Shown in pieces: positions 1 through 11,177 of a DNA stretch of 64,000 nt (the stretch's first letter is position 1; each line of letters begins with the position of its first letter). Both the position numbers and the translations under genes were made by a program. The notes under the pieces were generated by a model. It saw only the letters and a program-made list of their open reading frames with translations, was not told where the DNA came from and ran no database searches. This stretch comes from Phytophthora colocasiae. Taxonomy: Eukaryota > Oomycota > Peronosporomycetes > Peronosporales > Peronosporaceae. Location: the NCBI GenBank assembly GCA_018806915.1, contig JAGKQI010000033.1, positions 496,001 to 560,000 on the forward strand, written 5' to 3'.

Positions 1-3000
1 GGTAAGCGTGATGAAGATCGAGCAGCAATCTACGTAGCTACCGTACGACCTGCGATGGCAACGAAGAAGTTCCGACGAATACGGTTGGAAGGGCTGTTGG
101 AAATTGAGTCCCAAGGCACACCCGAAGACGATGGAAGTTCGAGTATGGCGATTGAGGAGCCTGAGAACACGGCTGTGACGACGAAGCCTGACAATGAACG
201 TGCGCGAAGCGGAAAAGAATCGGCCTCGACAACAGCGGCAGATAATGCGAAAGCTGGAGAAGGCGCGGACGATGCTATGGGCGATACCGGTACGAGTGAA
301 GTCGAATCTGGAGAAGGCGATTGCAAAGCCAGTAACGACCAGACTACTACCAGCGGTGAAGTTGATACTGGAGAAGGCGCAACGGACCCGGAGCCGGATG
401 GAGAAGAACGAGCTATGAAACGACGACGTGTGACTGCCGAACGACGATCGCAACGACGACTAGCACGCCGAGCCGCTAGACAACGTAGACAGGAGAAGTT
501 GAATGACCAGCGATCAGTCAAACAACGCAAAGATGATCGACGAGAACGATTGATACAGGCGCGACGAAACGAAGCTAATAGAGTCTTGCAGAAGCTGGCG
601 GAGCGACGGCGTGAGCGGGAAGTGACTCCGGTAACAGCAGAACGCGAGAAAACGGTTCCGGTGAAGCTGGTGAAGCGGACGCGTGAGCATGCAACGACTA
701 CCACAGCGACTGACGATGACGATGGAGAATACGTACGTTCCAAAGATGGATTACCGACGGCGAAAGTGCGGGTGAATCGTACTTGGAAGGACATTAAGCT
801 CGACAGTTGCGCGCGATATACAGTGGCAGGCACAGAATGGATGCAGCAGGGAGAACGAATAGACGTTGAAGCACCAGTAGACTTCGTTGAAGGAATTGGT
901 GGTTTCCTATTAGATGTTGTCGGAGTTTGGCGATTTCATCTTAAGACTGTGTTCGGAGAAGCTGTATGTGTGGACGCCTGTATTATCGATGGATGCGATG
1001 ACGAATTTCTGCTGGGAGTTGACTTTCTGAAGAAGCATGGAGCGAAACTTGACTTTGCACGCAATGAACTCATGTACAGAGCGAAGGAGCGAAGAGTGAT
1101 CATTCCGTTTCGTACAGACACAGCAACAGAAGATGATGGTACTAGTGCACGAGTGGCCGCAGTTCGGATGACGAGGCGAACGCAGTTGACGGGGAACGCT
1201 GTAACACCAGTGGAGGTGTCCGTAGCTGCTCCTGACGGTGAACTTGGAATGTTTGTCCCTACACGATGTGCTGGAGCTGTGATGTTGGCGTCTACCGTCA
1301 CAAGAGCACAGAACGGTAAGGCAATAGTACCAATGATCAATGCTGCACCAGGAAGGACGAAATTGCCCTCGAAGAAAGAACTGGGTGTCTGGATTCCAAT
1401 CGACAGTGACATGGAACGTGACCGCGTGAAGAACTGGTTGGATGAGATCGGCAACCAGGAACCTCTGAAGGACGAGAACGACGTAAAAATCGGTGTTGAA
1501 GATGAAGAGAGTCGCGAATTGATCCTGAAGCTGCTGAGAACGTATAGAAATCTTGTCGAGACTACTGGTGATTGTCCTCCAGCGACGGCACTTCCTGTGG
1601 AACACCATATTGACACCGGCGATGCTGCACCTATGATGCTGAAAAGACGACGTCAAGCACAGACTGATGAAGCAATCATTGAAGAAAACGTGAAGAAGAT
1701 GTTGGCGGCTGGAGTCATCGAAGAAGGCAATGGAGCTTGGGGATTTCCCGTGGTGTTAGTGCGTAAAAAGGATGGGGAAGTCAGATTCTGCGTCGATTAT
1801 CGAGCGCTGAACAAAATTACACGGAAGGACGTCTACCCTTTGCCGCGTATTGATGAAACTCTGGAAGCGTTGGGCGGTGCACTATTATTTTCAACTCTCG
1901 ACTTGAAAGCCGGATACTGGCAGATATTGATGGCGTTGCGCGACAAAGTGAAGACGGCGTTTATGACGAAGCAAGGACTATACCAATTCGTACGGATGCC
2001 GTTTGGACTCATGAATGCGCCATCTACATTCCAACGAATGATGAACGGAGTGCTGAGAGGATTGACTTGGTTGACTTGTCTAGTGTATCTTGATGATATT
2101 GTAATCTACACTAGAGGAGGCATTGAACGACACGTAGTGGAGCTGGCATGTGTGCTGGAACGACTTTCGCAAGCAGGGTTGACGCTAAAGATGAAGAAAT
2201 GCGTGTTCGCCACCGAATCGATGGAGTATTTGGGGCACGAATTGTCGAAGGAAGGTGTTCGACCACTAGATCGATTGGTGAGTGCTGTGCGAGATTTTCC
2301 TACGCCGAATGATGCTGTGGAGGTGAAGCGATTTGTACATCTCGCTGGGTATTACCGGAAATTCGTGCCGGGATTCGGTACTTTGATGGAGCCGATGACG
2401 AAGCTGTTGCGGAAAAAGGTGAAGTGGAAATGGGGTGCGTCGCAAGAGGAGGCGTTCCTTACAGTGAAGAAAATATTGACGACGAAGCCGGTGTTACGTT
2501 ATCCAGACTTTCGTCTACCATTTCGATTGAGTACCGATGCGTCGACGATTGGACTTGGTGCTAGTTTGATGCAAGATGGAGGTGACGGATGGCAACCTGT
2601 AGCGTACGCCAGCAAAGTGAACAGTGAAGCAGAAACGAAATATGGCATCACTGAGCTAGAATGTTTAGCAGTTGTTTGGGCGATCAAGTTATTCAGACCG
2701 TACCTGTATGGACGACGATTTGTTGTGGTGACGGATCATGCTGCTCTAAAATGGTTGATGACCAGTTCGAATCTTACGGGTAAACTACATCGTTGGGCCT
2801 TGACTCTGCAGGAGTATGATTTTGTTGTGGAGTATCGACCGGGAAGTACCAACGTGGTAGCGGATGCATTGTCCCGAGCTCCGGTGATGACTAAAGTATT
2901 AGCTGCTGTTGGACGACGACGACGACGACGTCGGAGAACGGGTACGAAAGGAGCTACAACTACTGAAGCGCTGACTGAAGGAGATGTTGTCGACGGTGAG

Positions 3001-5246
3001 CCGACGTTGACGAGTGAACCGGAGACGCAAGGGCATGACGAGCAACGAGACGTGAGAAACGGACGAACTACCGTTGATGATGAACGAAAACTCGCGACTA
3101 TAACGAAGTCCGTGAGCCGAGACGCTGTGGAACGTACGAGTGCTGAAGAGCAAACTCGAAGTGTGAAAACGGGTAAACGAAAACGAGAAAAACACAAGAA
3201 GTCGTTGCTGAAAGACGTGAGTGATGCACGCGCACTATCAAGAAGCGAAGCTCTACGACGAACACCAGGTGAAACTAGAGAAGTGAGCAGGATGTTCTCG
3301 AACATGGCGCCAACAGAAGAAACGACGACGAACCCGATGACGAGTAATCAACCGACGCCACCCCGAACGACGTCGCCTGAGAGAGAATCAACACGTAATG
3401 AACGACTAGATGCTGCTGACGATGCGAGTGAACGACGACTCACTGGCGAAAACCGGACGAAGACGTCCTCAATGACGAACGGTGGAACGATACGAGGACC
3501 TGAGTCTATTCTAACTACGACATGGACGAATTCACCAAGTTAACGGTACGAAGACCATGAACGAGCACGTGCTGAACGACAACGAATGAGGCTGCAAGGC
3601 GACACGTTGCAATTGACTGATGACGAAATCTGTGACGAGCAAATGAAGAGTAAGCTGGTTCAGAAGCTGATAAAAGAAGGGGAATACCGTGGGATGCGAG
3701 TGACGACGAACTACGGCATGGCGGTGATTGAAACAGCAGACGGCATTCGAGTGATTCTGCCGGCGGTATTAAGACCTATAGCGTTCAAGGAATGTCACGA
3801 TTCTATCTGGGCTGGACACTTACGGACGACGCATACTCAAGCACGGGTATCTCAGGTGTATTGGTGGCCGAATCTAGCCAAGGACGTGAAATGCTGGGTG
3901 CGTGGATGCCAAGAGTGTGGCAGTAGAAAAGCAAAGCCGAAGGAGATTATCCCACCACTACGAAGTTTGCGTGGAGGAGATGTTGGAGACCGATGGGCGT
4001 TGGATGTGGCAGGACCCTTGCCTGTTGGTGAGAACGGACAGCGGTATGTGATCGCAGCGCTTGAATATGTGACGAGATATGCGGTTGCTACGACGGTGGA
4101 GAGTCATCAAGCAGATAAGGTGGCGGCCTTCTTGATGAAAGAGATCGTGCTGAAGTTTGGACCCTTTCGTGAGTTGTTAACGGACGGTGCTCCTGAATTG
4201 ACGGGCAAAGTCATCGACGAATTGGTGAGACTGCTGCAGGCTCAACAGACGAATCCGGTTCCGTATAGACCTCAAATGATTGGACTGGTTGAAAGATTTC
4301 ACAGGACGTGGAAGGACTGTGTAGCTACGTACATGAGTGACGAACGGCAGTGCGACTGGGATACGTGGGTCGACTTCGCAGTGTACTCATATAACTCGGG
4401 GAAGCATTCTACCGTTGCGTTGTCTCCAAATGAACTGATGATGGGACGAAAACTGCGAACGCCAAACGAGTTATTACGAAAGACGCATGTGACTGAAGCT
4501 GGAGACTTGATGGAGCATCACCAAAAGCTGTTGGCGGCGTTGAAGACAAGTCACGAATGTGCTGAAGTAGCCAGAGAACGAGAACAAGCAAGACAAGCGA
4601 AGTATTACGATCGGCAGACACGAACGAAACGAGAATTCAAGCCCGGAGACAAAGTGTGGGTATTCCGGCCGCCCAGAGGAACAAAAGCCTCTAAATTTGT
4701 ACATTCGTGGATTGGACCGGCACGAGTGATCGAACCAGCGGGTTATGACAATTTGTTGCTACGACGGGAAGATCAGAACGGAGGCGGAGAGCTGATAATA
4801 GCTCATGTTTCATTTTTGGTACAATATCACAAGTATTGCAAAAAGTTGGTGACGACATCATTGACGAACTGGAAGATGAAGGCACGATCGAGCGAGAACC
4901 GGATACAACGACGATCGAAGACGCTGGTGGAACAACGACGGCTGAAGTTAATGCAGTCACGGCTGGACGAGTTCCGAAAAGAAAGGAGCGAGCAGTTCCA
5001 AGTGCGATTGAATCGGACGAACAACGTGGAATGCTGGTGGAACTTCGGAGACGACGAAGGAGAAATGCGGCCGGACAATATGTCCTTGAGGTGGAGTTAC
5101 GACCCCTACGAGAGGATGACGAACGACGCGATAGTCAGCGATCTGAACGGGATGACGGGACATTCTGGGTCTCCATGCGGGACTACGAACAGTTCTATCA
5201 GGCCGCCAGAGTCGTGGAAGACTCTGGAGAAGGAGAAGGCGTGTAA
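1..5246 (+). pseudogene. gypsy copy 1 pol polyprotein, broken
   Basis: The frame is open from base 1, so the first ATG at 55 is not necessarily the start. In order it shows an aspartic protease-like motif LDSCARYTVAGTEWM near 800-845, RT with FCVDYRALNK near 1790 and YLDDIVIYT near 2085, and RNase H with STDAS near 2530. After an in-frame TAA at 3541-3543 the same frame continues into an HHCC zinc-binding integrase (HDSIWAGH...CQECG, near 3795-3915). The integrase core follows with D (RWALDVAGPL), D (LLTDGAPEL) and E (GLVERFHRTW). A frameshift around 4830-4850 moves the C-terminal tail (GQYVLEVELRP...) to another frame, which ends at 5246 inside the first bases of the LTR. With one nonsense and one frameshift mutation, autonomous function is unlikely. 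Confidence 0.9.
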
Positions 5247-6070
5247 CAGGATTGGGACGTATCTTGAAGAGACAGCAGGAGTTGATGGCGTATGGGTGAA
5301 GGCAACTGCTAGATGTGCTCGAAGAACGGCACAAGTTGAAGTTGGCATCGATGGACGAACGTTAGACTGCCGGAGTGAAGGTGAAAGGACGGCTTTGGCT
5401 AACACCGACGACGGTGATTGGAGGATGGCGAATAAAACGCTGCGAAGTGCTGGAGGCGCCAAAGATCTTGGCTACACCTTCTACGAGCCGATGAACGAGA
5501 ACGGTGCTAGCGAAATCCTCACTTTTGGATTAGCCACGGCGGTGACAAGTGACACTTCCAAAATTACGACGAAAGCGACAAACGACTTCTGAGGTACAAC
5601 CTGGGAAGCAAGCAACTGAGTGAACGAACGAACGGACGGGTAGAGTGAACGAACGAACGGACGAGTAGATTGAACGGACGGACGAACGACTTTGGCAATT
5701 GCGAGCTGGGAGGAAGGTAAACGAACGAAGGTACCTCGGAATCTGTGCTCTGAGAGGCCGGTGACCGACGGGAAAACGATAAGGTAGTTCGGGAATTTGT
5801 ACTCCGAGAGGCAAGCAATTGAATTGACGGACGAACGAACGGTTGAATTGACGGACGAACGAGGCGAACGTAGGGACGGAAGCTCTACTAGTCTATTAAT
5901 TGAATACAAATAGGAACGAAGTTCCGGCGCAGGTGAACTGAGCCCGTACGGTGTTGAAGTGTGTTGAAGTTAGCTAGGAAGCCCTGCAATAAAGAAGAAC
6001 CGGCGAGACAGCGCAGCGCAGCATTGTCAGCTATACGTTCCTAGCGAACAAGGGAACTGGGTTCGTCACA
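5242..6070 (+). repeat. 3' LTR of gypsy copy 1
   Basis: The LTR begins TGTAACAGG, directly after a purine-rich tract (GGAGAAGGAGAAGGCG) that fits the polypurine tract, exactly as in the complete copy at 59713. The pol stop TAA is supplied by LTR bases 3-5. Inside are imperfect tandem repeats rich in GAACGAACGGACG (about 5619-5700 and 5820-5870) and an AATAAA signal at 5988-5993. The end near 6070 (GTTCGTCACA) is estimated, because no second LTR copy is available for comparison. Confidence 0.75.
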
Positions 6071-6161
6071 GTATGTTGGAGACGGCGAAAGGCTGCGGAT
6101 TAGCAATGGTTGCCATCCCAACTACATTAAAGGCCTACCACTATTGGATACATTGGTGAAT

Positions 6162-6761
6162 TCATCTTTGATTGCAAAATACCTCAATGAGAGATAATGT
6201 CGAGGATGTAGTCAACAAACTCCTGAGCATGCGTCGGTCCAGGATAGCGTACTCAAGGCGAAGATAGGTTTCGCCGGCCCGGATCTCACCTCGCGGAATC
6301 GGACCCGTCATAAGTGTGTGGACATTATCTTCGACAATAAGACGTTCCCCGTGGAAGTGGTCCGCTACCACGTCGGCTATCCCCCTCGGCCTGGTCGTAA
6401 TTCTTGGCTGAAAGCTCGTCCACGGGATGAAGGGCACTCCCATGTGGTAGACGAAGTCAGGAAAAATTTGCTCGTAGAACCGTAGGCTACGGAGAGTGAC
6501 CATAGATAGGAACAGAGTTCCAATGATTATAAATGCGGCGGAGACGATGATGCGCTGCGGTGTTGGAGCGGTCCATTGCGGCTTGCCGAGTAGACGGAAA
6601 GAACGAGAATGAACTGCTAGCCCACCCAGCGTTCTCGAATCGTGCATTGCATTTATGTGCGACAGCGTTCGATGGCAACGCCAAGCGCATCGCGCTATGA
6701 CTGCAAATGCTGACAGCGTTCGATGGCAACGAAGTAGAGCTAAGTTTTTCTCTAGCGCCAT
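6162..6761 (-). CDS. hypothetical membrane-protein reading frame, possibly a gene remnant
   Basis: An open frame of about 199 codons from ATG 6761 to a stop at 6162. The middle looks genuinely coding: a hydrophobic segment (RIIVSAAFIIIGTLFLSMV, codons from about 6540 down) is followed by a well-mixed hydrophilic region. The N-terminal third is repetitive (CHRTLS occurs twice, from a 20-bp direct repeat at 6661 and 6712) and probably not native coding sequence. The frame ends 92 bp from the gypsy copy 1 LTR. I do not recognise the family. It could be the truncated 3' part of a membrane-protein gene whose 5' end was rearranged, or a decayed copy. Confidence 0.4.
   Translation of the reverse strand: MALEKNLALLRCHRTLSAFAVIARCAWRCHRTLSHINAMHDSRTLGGLAVHSRSFRLLGKPQWTAPTPQRIIVSAAFIIIGTLFLSMVTLRSLRFYEQIFPDFVYHMGVPFIPWTSFQPRITTRPRGIADVVADHFHGERLIVEDNVHTLMTGPIPRGEIRAGETYLRLEYAILDRRMLRSLLTTSSTLSLIEVFCNQR
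6661..6731. repeat. 20-bp direct repeat, 51-bp period
   Basis: GACAGCGTTCGATGGCAACG occurs at 6661-6680 and again at 6712-6731. The 51-bp period is a multiple of three. It lies within the doubtful N-terminal part of the minus-strand frame at 6162-6761. Confidence 0.85.
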
Positions 6762-6796
6762 CAAGAAGATTCAGGGATCTTCTTGATGACGCTAGA
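6751..6796. repeat. 20-bp-arm hairpin (inverted repeat, 6-nt loop)
   Basis: TCTAGCGCCATCAAGAAGAT at 6751-6770 pairs with 6777-6796 (19 of 20 matches, one C/T difference) around the loop TCAGGG. The near-perfect short-loop palindrome overlaps the putative ATG of the minus-strand frame. It may be a transposon end or footprint, or simply a hairpin; function unknown. Confidence 0.85.
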
Positions 6797-7003
6797 CTTG
6801 GCTGGTTGATCACAGCTGCATGTAAGGCCGAAGGGCAAGTCCTGAGGGCTCTGGCGCCTTGGTAGACCACACCGAACATTCTTTGTGCGCTGTACTGGCG
6901 TAAAGCCTTCCCTATCTACTTGAAGTCGAGCAGCATGAACTAAAGCTCATCGCCTGATGATGCTCGAGGATGGAGTACAGGCAACCCTACTCTATAGGCG
7001 CCA

Positions 7004-7446
7004 GTGATCGTTACTCGAATCATGGCGGACGCTGAGGAACAGGTCCAAGCGTCGTCTCTACGTGCCTTCGTGGCCTCCAGCGGCAGTCTCATCGCGAAGA
7101 CGGCGCTTCAATACGTGGACTACGTTCGCAGCAGCCTCCGCATTGTGGACACTAGCAAGTGGCTTAAACCTAAGTCGGTGCCGCTGCAGACTCGAGCGAC
7201 TCGATGCCGTCCACTACGTCCCCGTCCTTCGTGTATATCGTATACGTTGCGCCGTTTAGTGCGCGTTTGGAATCGAGACCGAACAGCACTATACAGGCTC
7301 TTGGGGCTTCGCTACGAGCGTCAGCCTTCATTCTCGTGGCTTTGTGGATGTTGACTCTGTTCCAGTCCCATGCTAAAGGCCTTCTAGACCGAGATGCAGC
7401 TCATTTACACTTATATCTTCAACTGATGTTTCTATGGGGGGCTTGA
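7004..7446 (+). pseudogene. possible decayed coding region, unknown family
   Basis: Three overlapping plus-strand frames each carry a protein-like stretch that hands over to the next. The first starts at ATG 7021 (MADAEEQVQASSLRAF), continues to KSVPLQTRATR and then becomes low complexity. A second frame continues with RLDAVHYVPVLRVYRIR from about 7197. A third continues to about 7446 with a hydrophobic segment (SAFILVALWMLTLF). This fits a gene broken by small indels. The family is not recognised and the region may be non-coding. Confidence 0.3.
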
Positions 7447-7669
7447 GCTTCTCTAGTACTTGGAGTGCAACAAGGATTCCTATCGCTATTTTTGCCGAAA
7501 TGTAGCGCACGCTCAGAAGCGAGTGGAGTGGCCAATCAAAATTTATAACCTGTCATATTGGATATATTTTTCACATTTGTATACATGAGTCATGATGTAT
7601 AGTGTAATGCAATACGCCTCACTAGATTTAGTAACCGCGTTCAATATTTAGCACTTCAACTTGTGCGCC

Positions 7670-10422
7670 ATGACAATTACAGGTAAAGCACCAGCACATT
7701 TTGACCCGAACTTTGCCTGTTGTGGAGGCTGTTCTTCGTCCAAACGGGCTGATGCGTACAATGGGAAACTTGCCACTGGATCTCTCGTATTTATTTGGGA
7801 CATCAAACTCAAGACAGATCCGCAGCCAATCTGCTTAGTAACATTTCCGTACGACCCAGCATTAAACGAACAAGTAGGAGAACGACGAGTGAGAAGTGGT
7901 CGGATGGTAGGGACAAGCTACCCGATCGACAACGATTACGACTATTTGTGCTGCGAGCAACGAGGCACTTGTCGAGCTTTGAACGAAGATGCATCTGGAA
8001 AATGTCAATGTGTCAACCGATGGGGTTTCTCTGGTGATCACTGCCAGGACAGCGGTAAGCCTGAAAATGATAGGAATTATGACTTGATCTTACTAACTCT
8101 CACTTCGCAGTGTACGATGTTGCAGCGGTGGTCAATGATAAAGTATTTCCTAATGCTACGAATCTGTCCTCGGTATCGCATTTGCTACCGGATCTGCGTT
8201 CGTATTTAATTTCTTTTGACTATGATGTGGCAATTACCAGCGCGACAACATCAAATGCAACTTCTGGGTTTCTTAGTATACTGGAAACGGACTCGTATCG
8301 TCAATTTGGCTGGTCAACTATGGCTTATTTCGCTCTTGCAGCAAGTTTCTTTGCGTTGATATTTGTTGGTCATGTCATGTGGAAATTCTGTTGCTTTAAA
8401 TGTGGTTGTCGGCGTCGGAATCCTCTCGCCAAGCCTAAGATATACAGTAAACTCCAGAAAATTGTATGGGGCAGCTTCATGATGCTCTTTCTCCTCATTA
8501 GTACCACGGCGGCCTTGATGACTTTCTTCATTGTGTACAATGACATTAAGCCGATGTCTGAATCGGTGTTTACCTTACTGAACGAAGCTATCCCAAACAA
8601 TTTAACAGTATTCGAGACTAATTTCTTGTCACCAATGGATGATCTTCTTGCAAATGGTTACCACAAAGCTGACGGCACTTCCGTTTCTCTAGAAAATATC
8701 CAAGAGCACTCACGAACCGATTTGGAGACTCATACCTTCCTTGACAAGCAGAGTTATGCTGACGATATTCTAGGCAAGTCCATATTCGATTTACTCAACC
8801 CTCTCTCTAGTTACTCTCTGCTTTATCCAACCATTAATAACCCCTCGGTCGACTGCGACAACATGAATATTACTCAGCCAAGCGTGATATCTCGAATGAC
8901 AATTGGTGGAGAAACTGGCTGCTTCAAATGCAAAACTTGTTTGTCACTAATGGATTTGGTGGATGAAGCTAAAACATCTTGGCGAATGCACATATTCGAA
9001 GTACAGATTGATATGCTTACTGCAAAAGAGGATCTCAAGGATTTCAGTATCGCAAGCAGTACACTATCTCCATCAATTCAGAAATTCCTCGACCGAATGC
9101 ACAAAATGTGCGACGAGTTTCGTGTTGCTAATGAGCGCCTTGTTGTTGGATACAGCACAATTTCAAGAGAGATTCGACAATTCTCGCTCTTCGGTCTCGG
9201 TGCTCTTTGTGGACTCTGTGGGTTGTCCATTTTTCTGGGTGCGTATGCGCTTCCTCATGGAGTTTTGACCGGGAAACGTACATTCGGCCGCGCAACATGC
9301 TTTTTTGCTGAAATAGCGTGTCTAATTGCAATAGTCCTGAGTGGAACACTCTACACAATGAGTAGCATGATCCAGGATGGAATAGTGGTCTTGGAACGGT
9401 TAGAGAGTAATTCATACGCATTTCTACCTTCGACTCAATCAACCGAGGATGCTCATCGACTTCTCTTGGATCAAAACTTCGTGGAAGCGACGGGAATGGT
9501 TGAAACACTTGCGTTTAGTGATACCCTTCGCGTTCCACCACATCCAACTCCCGCCACAGATAATCCGAGTCGATTCAACTTTACGGAGCTGTACGATATG
9601 CCGGAGATTTTTGCACTGGAAAAAATCATGAAAAACTCGAATGAGGCTCTGATTGAACTCTTTGCGTGGAACGAGACGTTCGTGACGTCACGCTACGACA
9701 AACTCAAAGCCCTTGCTCTAACCGATTCTAACGCTACCACACCATACACGGACGTGGTACCCAAAACGATACTCGACTCGACAGTGAAGAAACTAATGGA
9801 TCCCGACGGTGATGGTAACCTCGTGGCCACGAACGACATCTTGGAAATCCAAAACGTTTTTAACAGAAGTTGGCGAGGTGTCAGTGACCGAGGGGTTGAA
9901 CTGAACAGACAGATACAAACTCAGTGGCTAATGGTTGCGCAGCTCTACTATCAGAAGCAGAAATTAGAGATGTATGTGGCGACTGTCTCCAACATCATCT
10001 CCAAAATCCATCCGCTGCTGGGTAAGTTTTCTGCTACACACTGAAAATCAAATTCTGATACATCTCTGCGTTTAGATGAACTGATCGTGAAAACTAGCGC
10101 CATGGAAAATGCAGAATTCCAACTCAAAGCCCCAGTCGAGTTCGTGACTGACTCGGTCCGCGCAAGTAAAGTCGCCGACTGCAACTACAACGGGAACTGT
10201 GGTACGTCTCAACCCTAATTTGTTCCGACCGTATCATCTGACAGTGTTCGTCTACAGCTTGGTTTCGCTCGGCATTGAACGAATTGTTCGATCTTTTCCA
10301 GCAAATGGTACAGAAGTCGGAACGTGCTTTCATCTGCTGCTCTGTAAGTCTCATCTCTCTTCTACTATCCGTTCTCTTCATCAACGCTTTCACTTCTAGA
10401 ATGCGGAAAAATGTAGTTAAAG
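7670..10422 (+). CDS. multi-pass membrane protein with EGF-like module, prominin-like topology (5 exons)
   Basis: Exons 7670-8054, 8111-10021, 10076-10201, 10258-10343 and 10402-10422 join in frame through four GT-AG introns of 54-58 bp and encode 842 aa. Near the N-terminus is a cysteine-rich EGF-like module (CEQRGTCRALN...CQCVNRWGFSGDHC). Hydrophobic segments start near residues 194, 245, 484 and 521. Two large loops with NXS/T sites lie after the second and fourth. This resembles the prominin layout, but no fifth membrane segment is visible. A DPDGDGNLVATND stretch near residue 690 looks like an EF-hand calcium loop. The ATG at 7670 has no signal peptide after it, and the frame is open upstream to a TTTAG at about 7651, so an upstream signal-peptide exon may be missing. 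Intron placement is well supported by phase; the family assignment is tentative. Confidence 0.75.
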
Positions 10423-10461
10423 TGTACTGTACTGGCTAAAACAACAATCATTCTTTAATTA

Positions 10462-11060
10462 CCGTAATACTCAACTTCTATCCGACAGCCACATTCCTCC
10501 CTGCCTAAACGAATACGCTCATCATGCGATTGTGAAGCCAGGTGTTCGTTGTTTTACATGAAACAAACCTCCGAATTAACAAAAACCGATACACCATGGG
10601 GTTTTCCTCCTGGTAGTAGCCGTCAGATCAGCCCACGACCCAGCCACCCATTGCACGACATCAGCTCGTTCTGATGGTTTAATTCCGTCCGTGGCGCTGA
10701 ATTTCCGCACCAGAAATCTGCTGCTGCAAGCGCTGTAGCCAGCGGGACCGTAGGCGTTGCTTTAAAGGAGAATTTCAAGCGGCGTCCGCTGGCTGACAGA
10801 TGTCTGTGTGCCTCCAGGCACCTTAAGAAGGTGAAGACGGAGTTGGGCAGTGTGAGAAAGATTGCTGCGTGCCATTGCTGGCGATAAATGCAGTGGGTTG
10901 TCGATGAGCTGGCCGCAGCCAGTTGTTGAACCTACAAATTGCCGTCACGAGGCAGAATATTAGCTAGTCAGCCTATAAAACGTAGTCACGGAATTTACAC
11001 GATATTACTGGTCAAAATGATTTGTCGGATATAAGATCGGATAGAAGTTGAGTATTACGG
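10462..11060. mobile_element. 599-bp MITE with 24-bp terminal inverted repeats and TA target duplication
   Basis: The left end CCGTAATACTCAACTTCTAT (24 bp in total to ...CCGA) is the exact reverse complement of the right end, and both ends abut TA (10460-10461 and 11061-11062). No transposase frame is visible, so it is non-autonomous. A TA duplication is typical of Tc1/mariner-type elements. It fills nearly all of the intergenic region, 39 bp after the stop of the membrane-protein gene and 117 bp before the copine ATG. Confidence 0.85.
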
Positions 11061-11114
11061 TACGGGATGGATATTCAATTTGTCTCAGAGAAATTAAATA
11101 GATTTTCGCATTAG

Positions 11115-11144
11115 CCAATCACAGACCGTCATTTCAGTTCAATT
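11115..11144 (+). promoter_or_regulatory. candidate copine promoter: CCAAT plus initiator-like TCATTTCAGTTC
   Basis: CCAAT at 11115-11119 is followed by TCATTTCAGTTCAATT from 11129, about 48 bp before the copine ATG. Oomycete promoters commonly carry an initiator around TCATT(T/Y) close to the start codon. The match is by eye only. The MITE immediately upstream would cut off any more distal elements. Confidence 0.35.
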
Positions 11145-11177
11145 CAAACATACACTTTCATTTCAGAATATACCGCA

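Larger units (their letters stand above)
1..6070 (+). mobile_element. Ty3/gypsy retrotransposon copy 1, 5'-truncated by the window edge, inactivated
   Basis: This is the 3' part of a Ty3/gypsy element: pol (protease, reverse transcriptase, RNase H, integrase) followed by a 3' LTR of about 829 bp beginning TGTAACAGG at 5242. The order PR-RT-RH-IN is diagnostic of the Ty3/gypsy class. It belongs to the same family as the complete element at 50931-61521: the pol motifs, the C-terminal arginine-rich tail and the first LTR bases correspond throughout. Coding capacity is lost through an in-frame TAA at 3541 and a frameshift near 4830-4850. The 5' LTR and gag lie outside the window, so neither target duplication nor LTR divergence can be assessed. 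The LTR end (CA at about 6068-6070) is estimated from length and a TG...CA rule. Confidence 0.93.
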
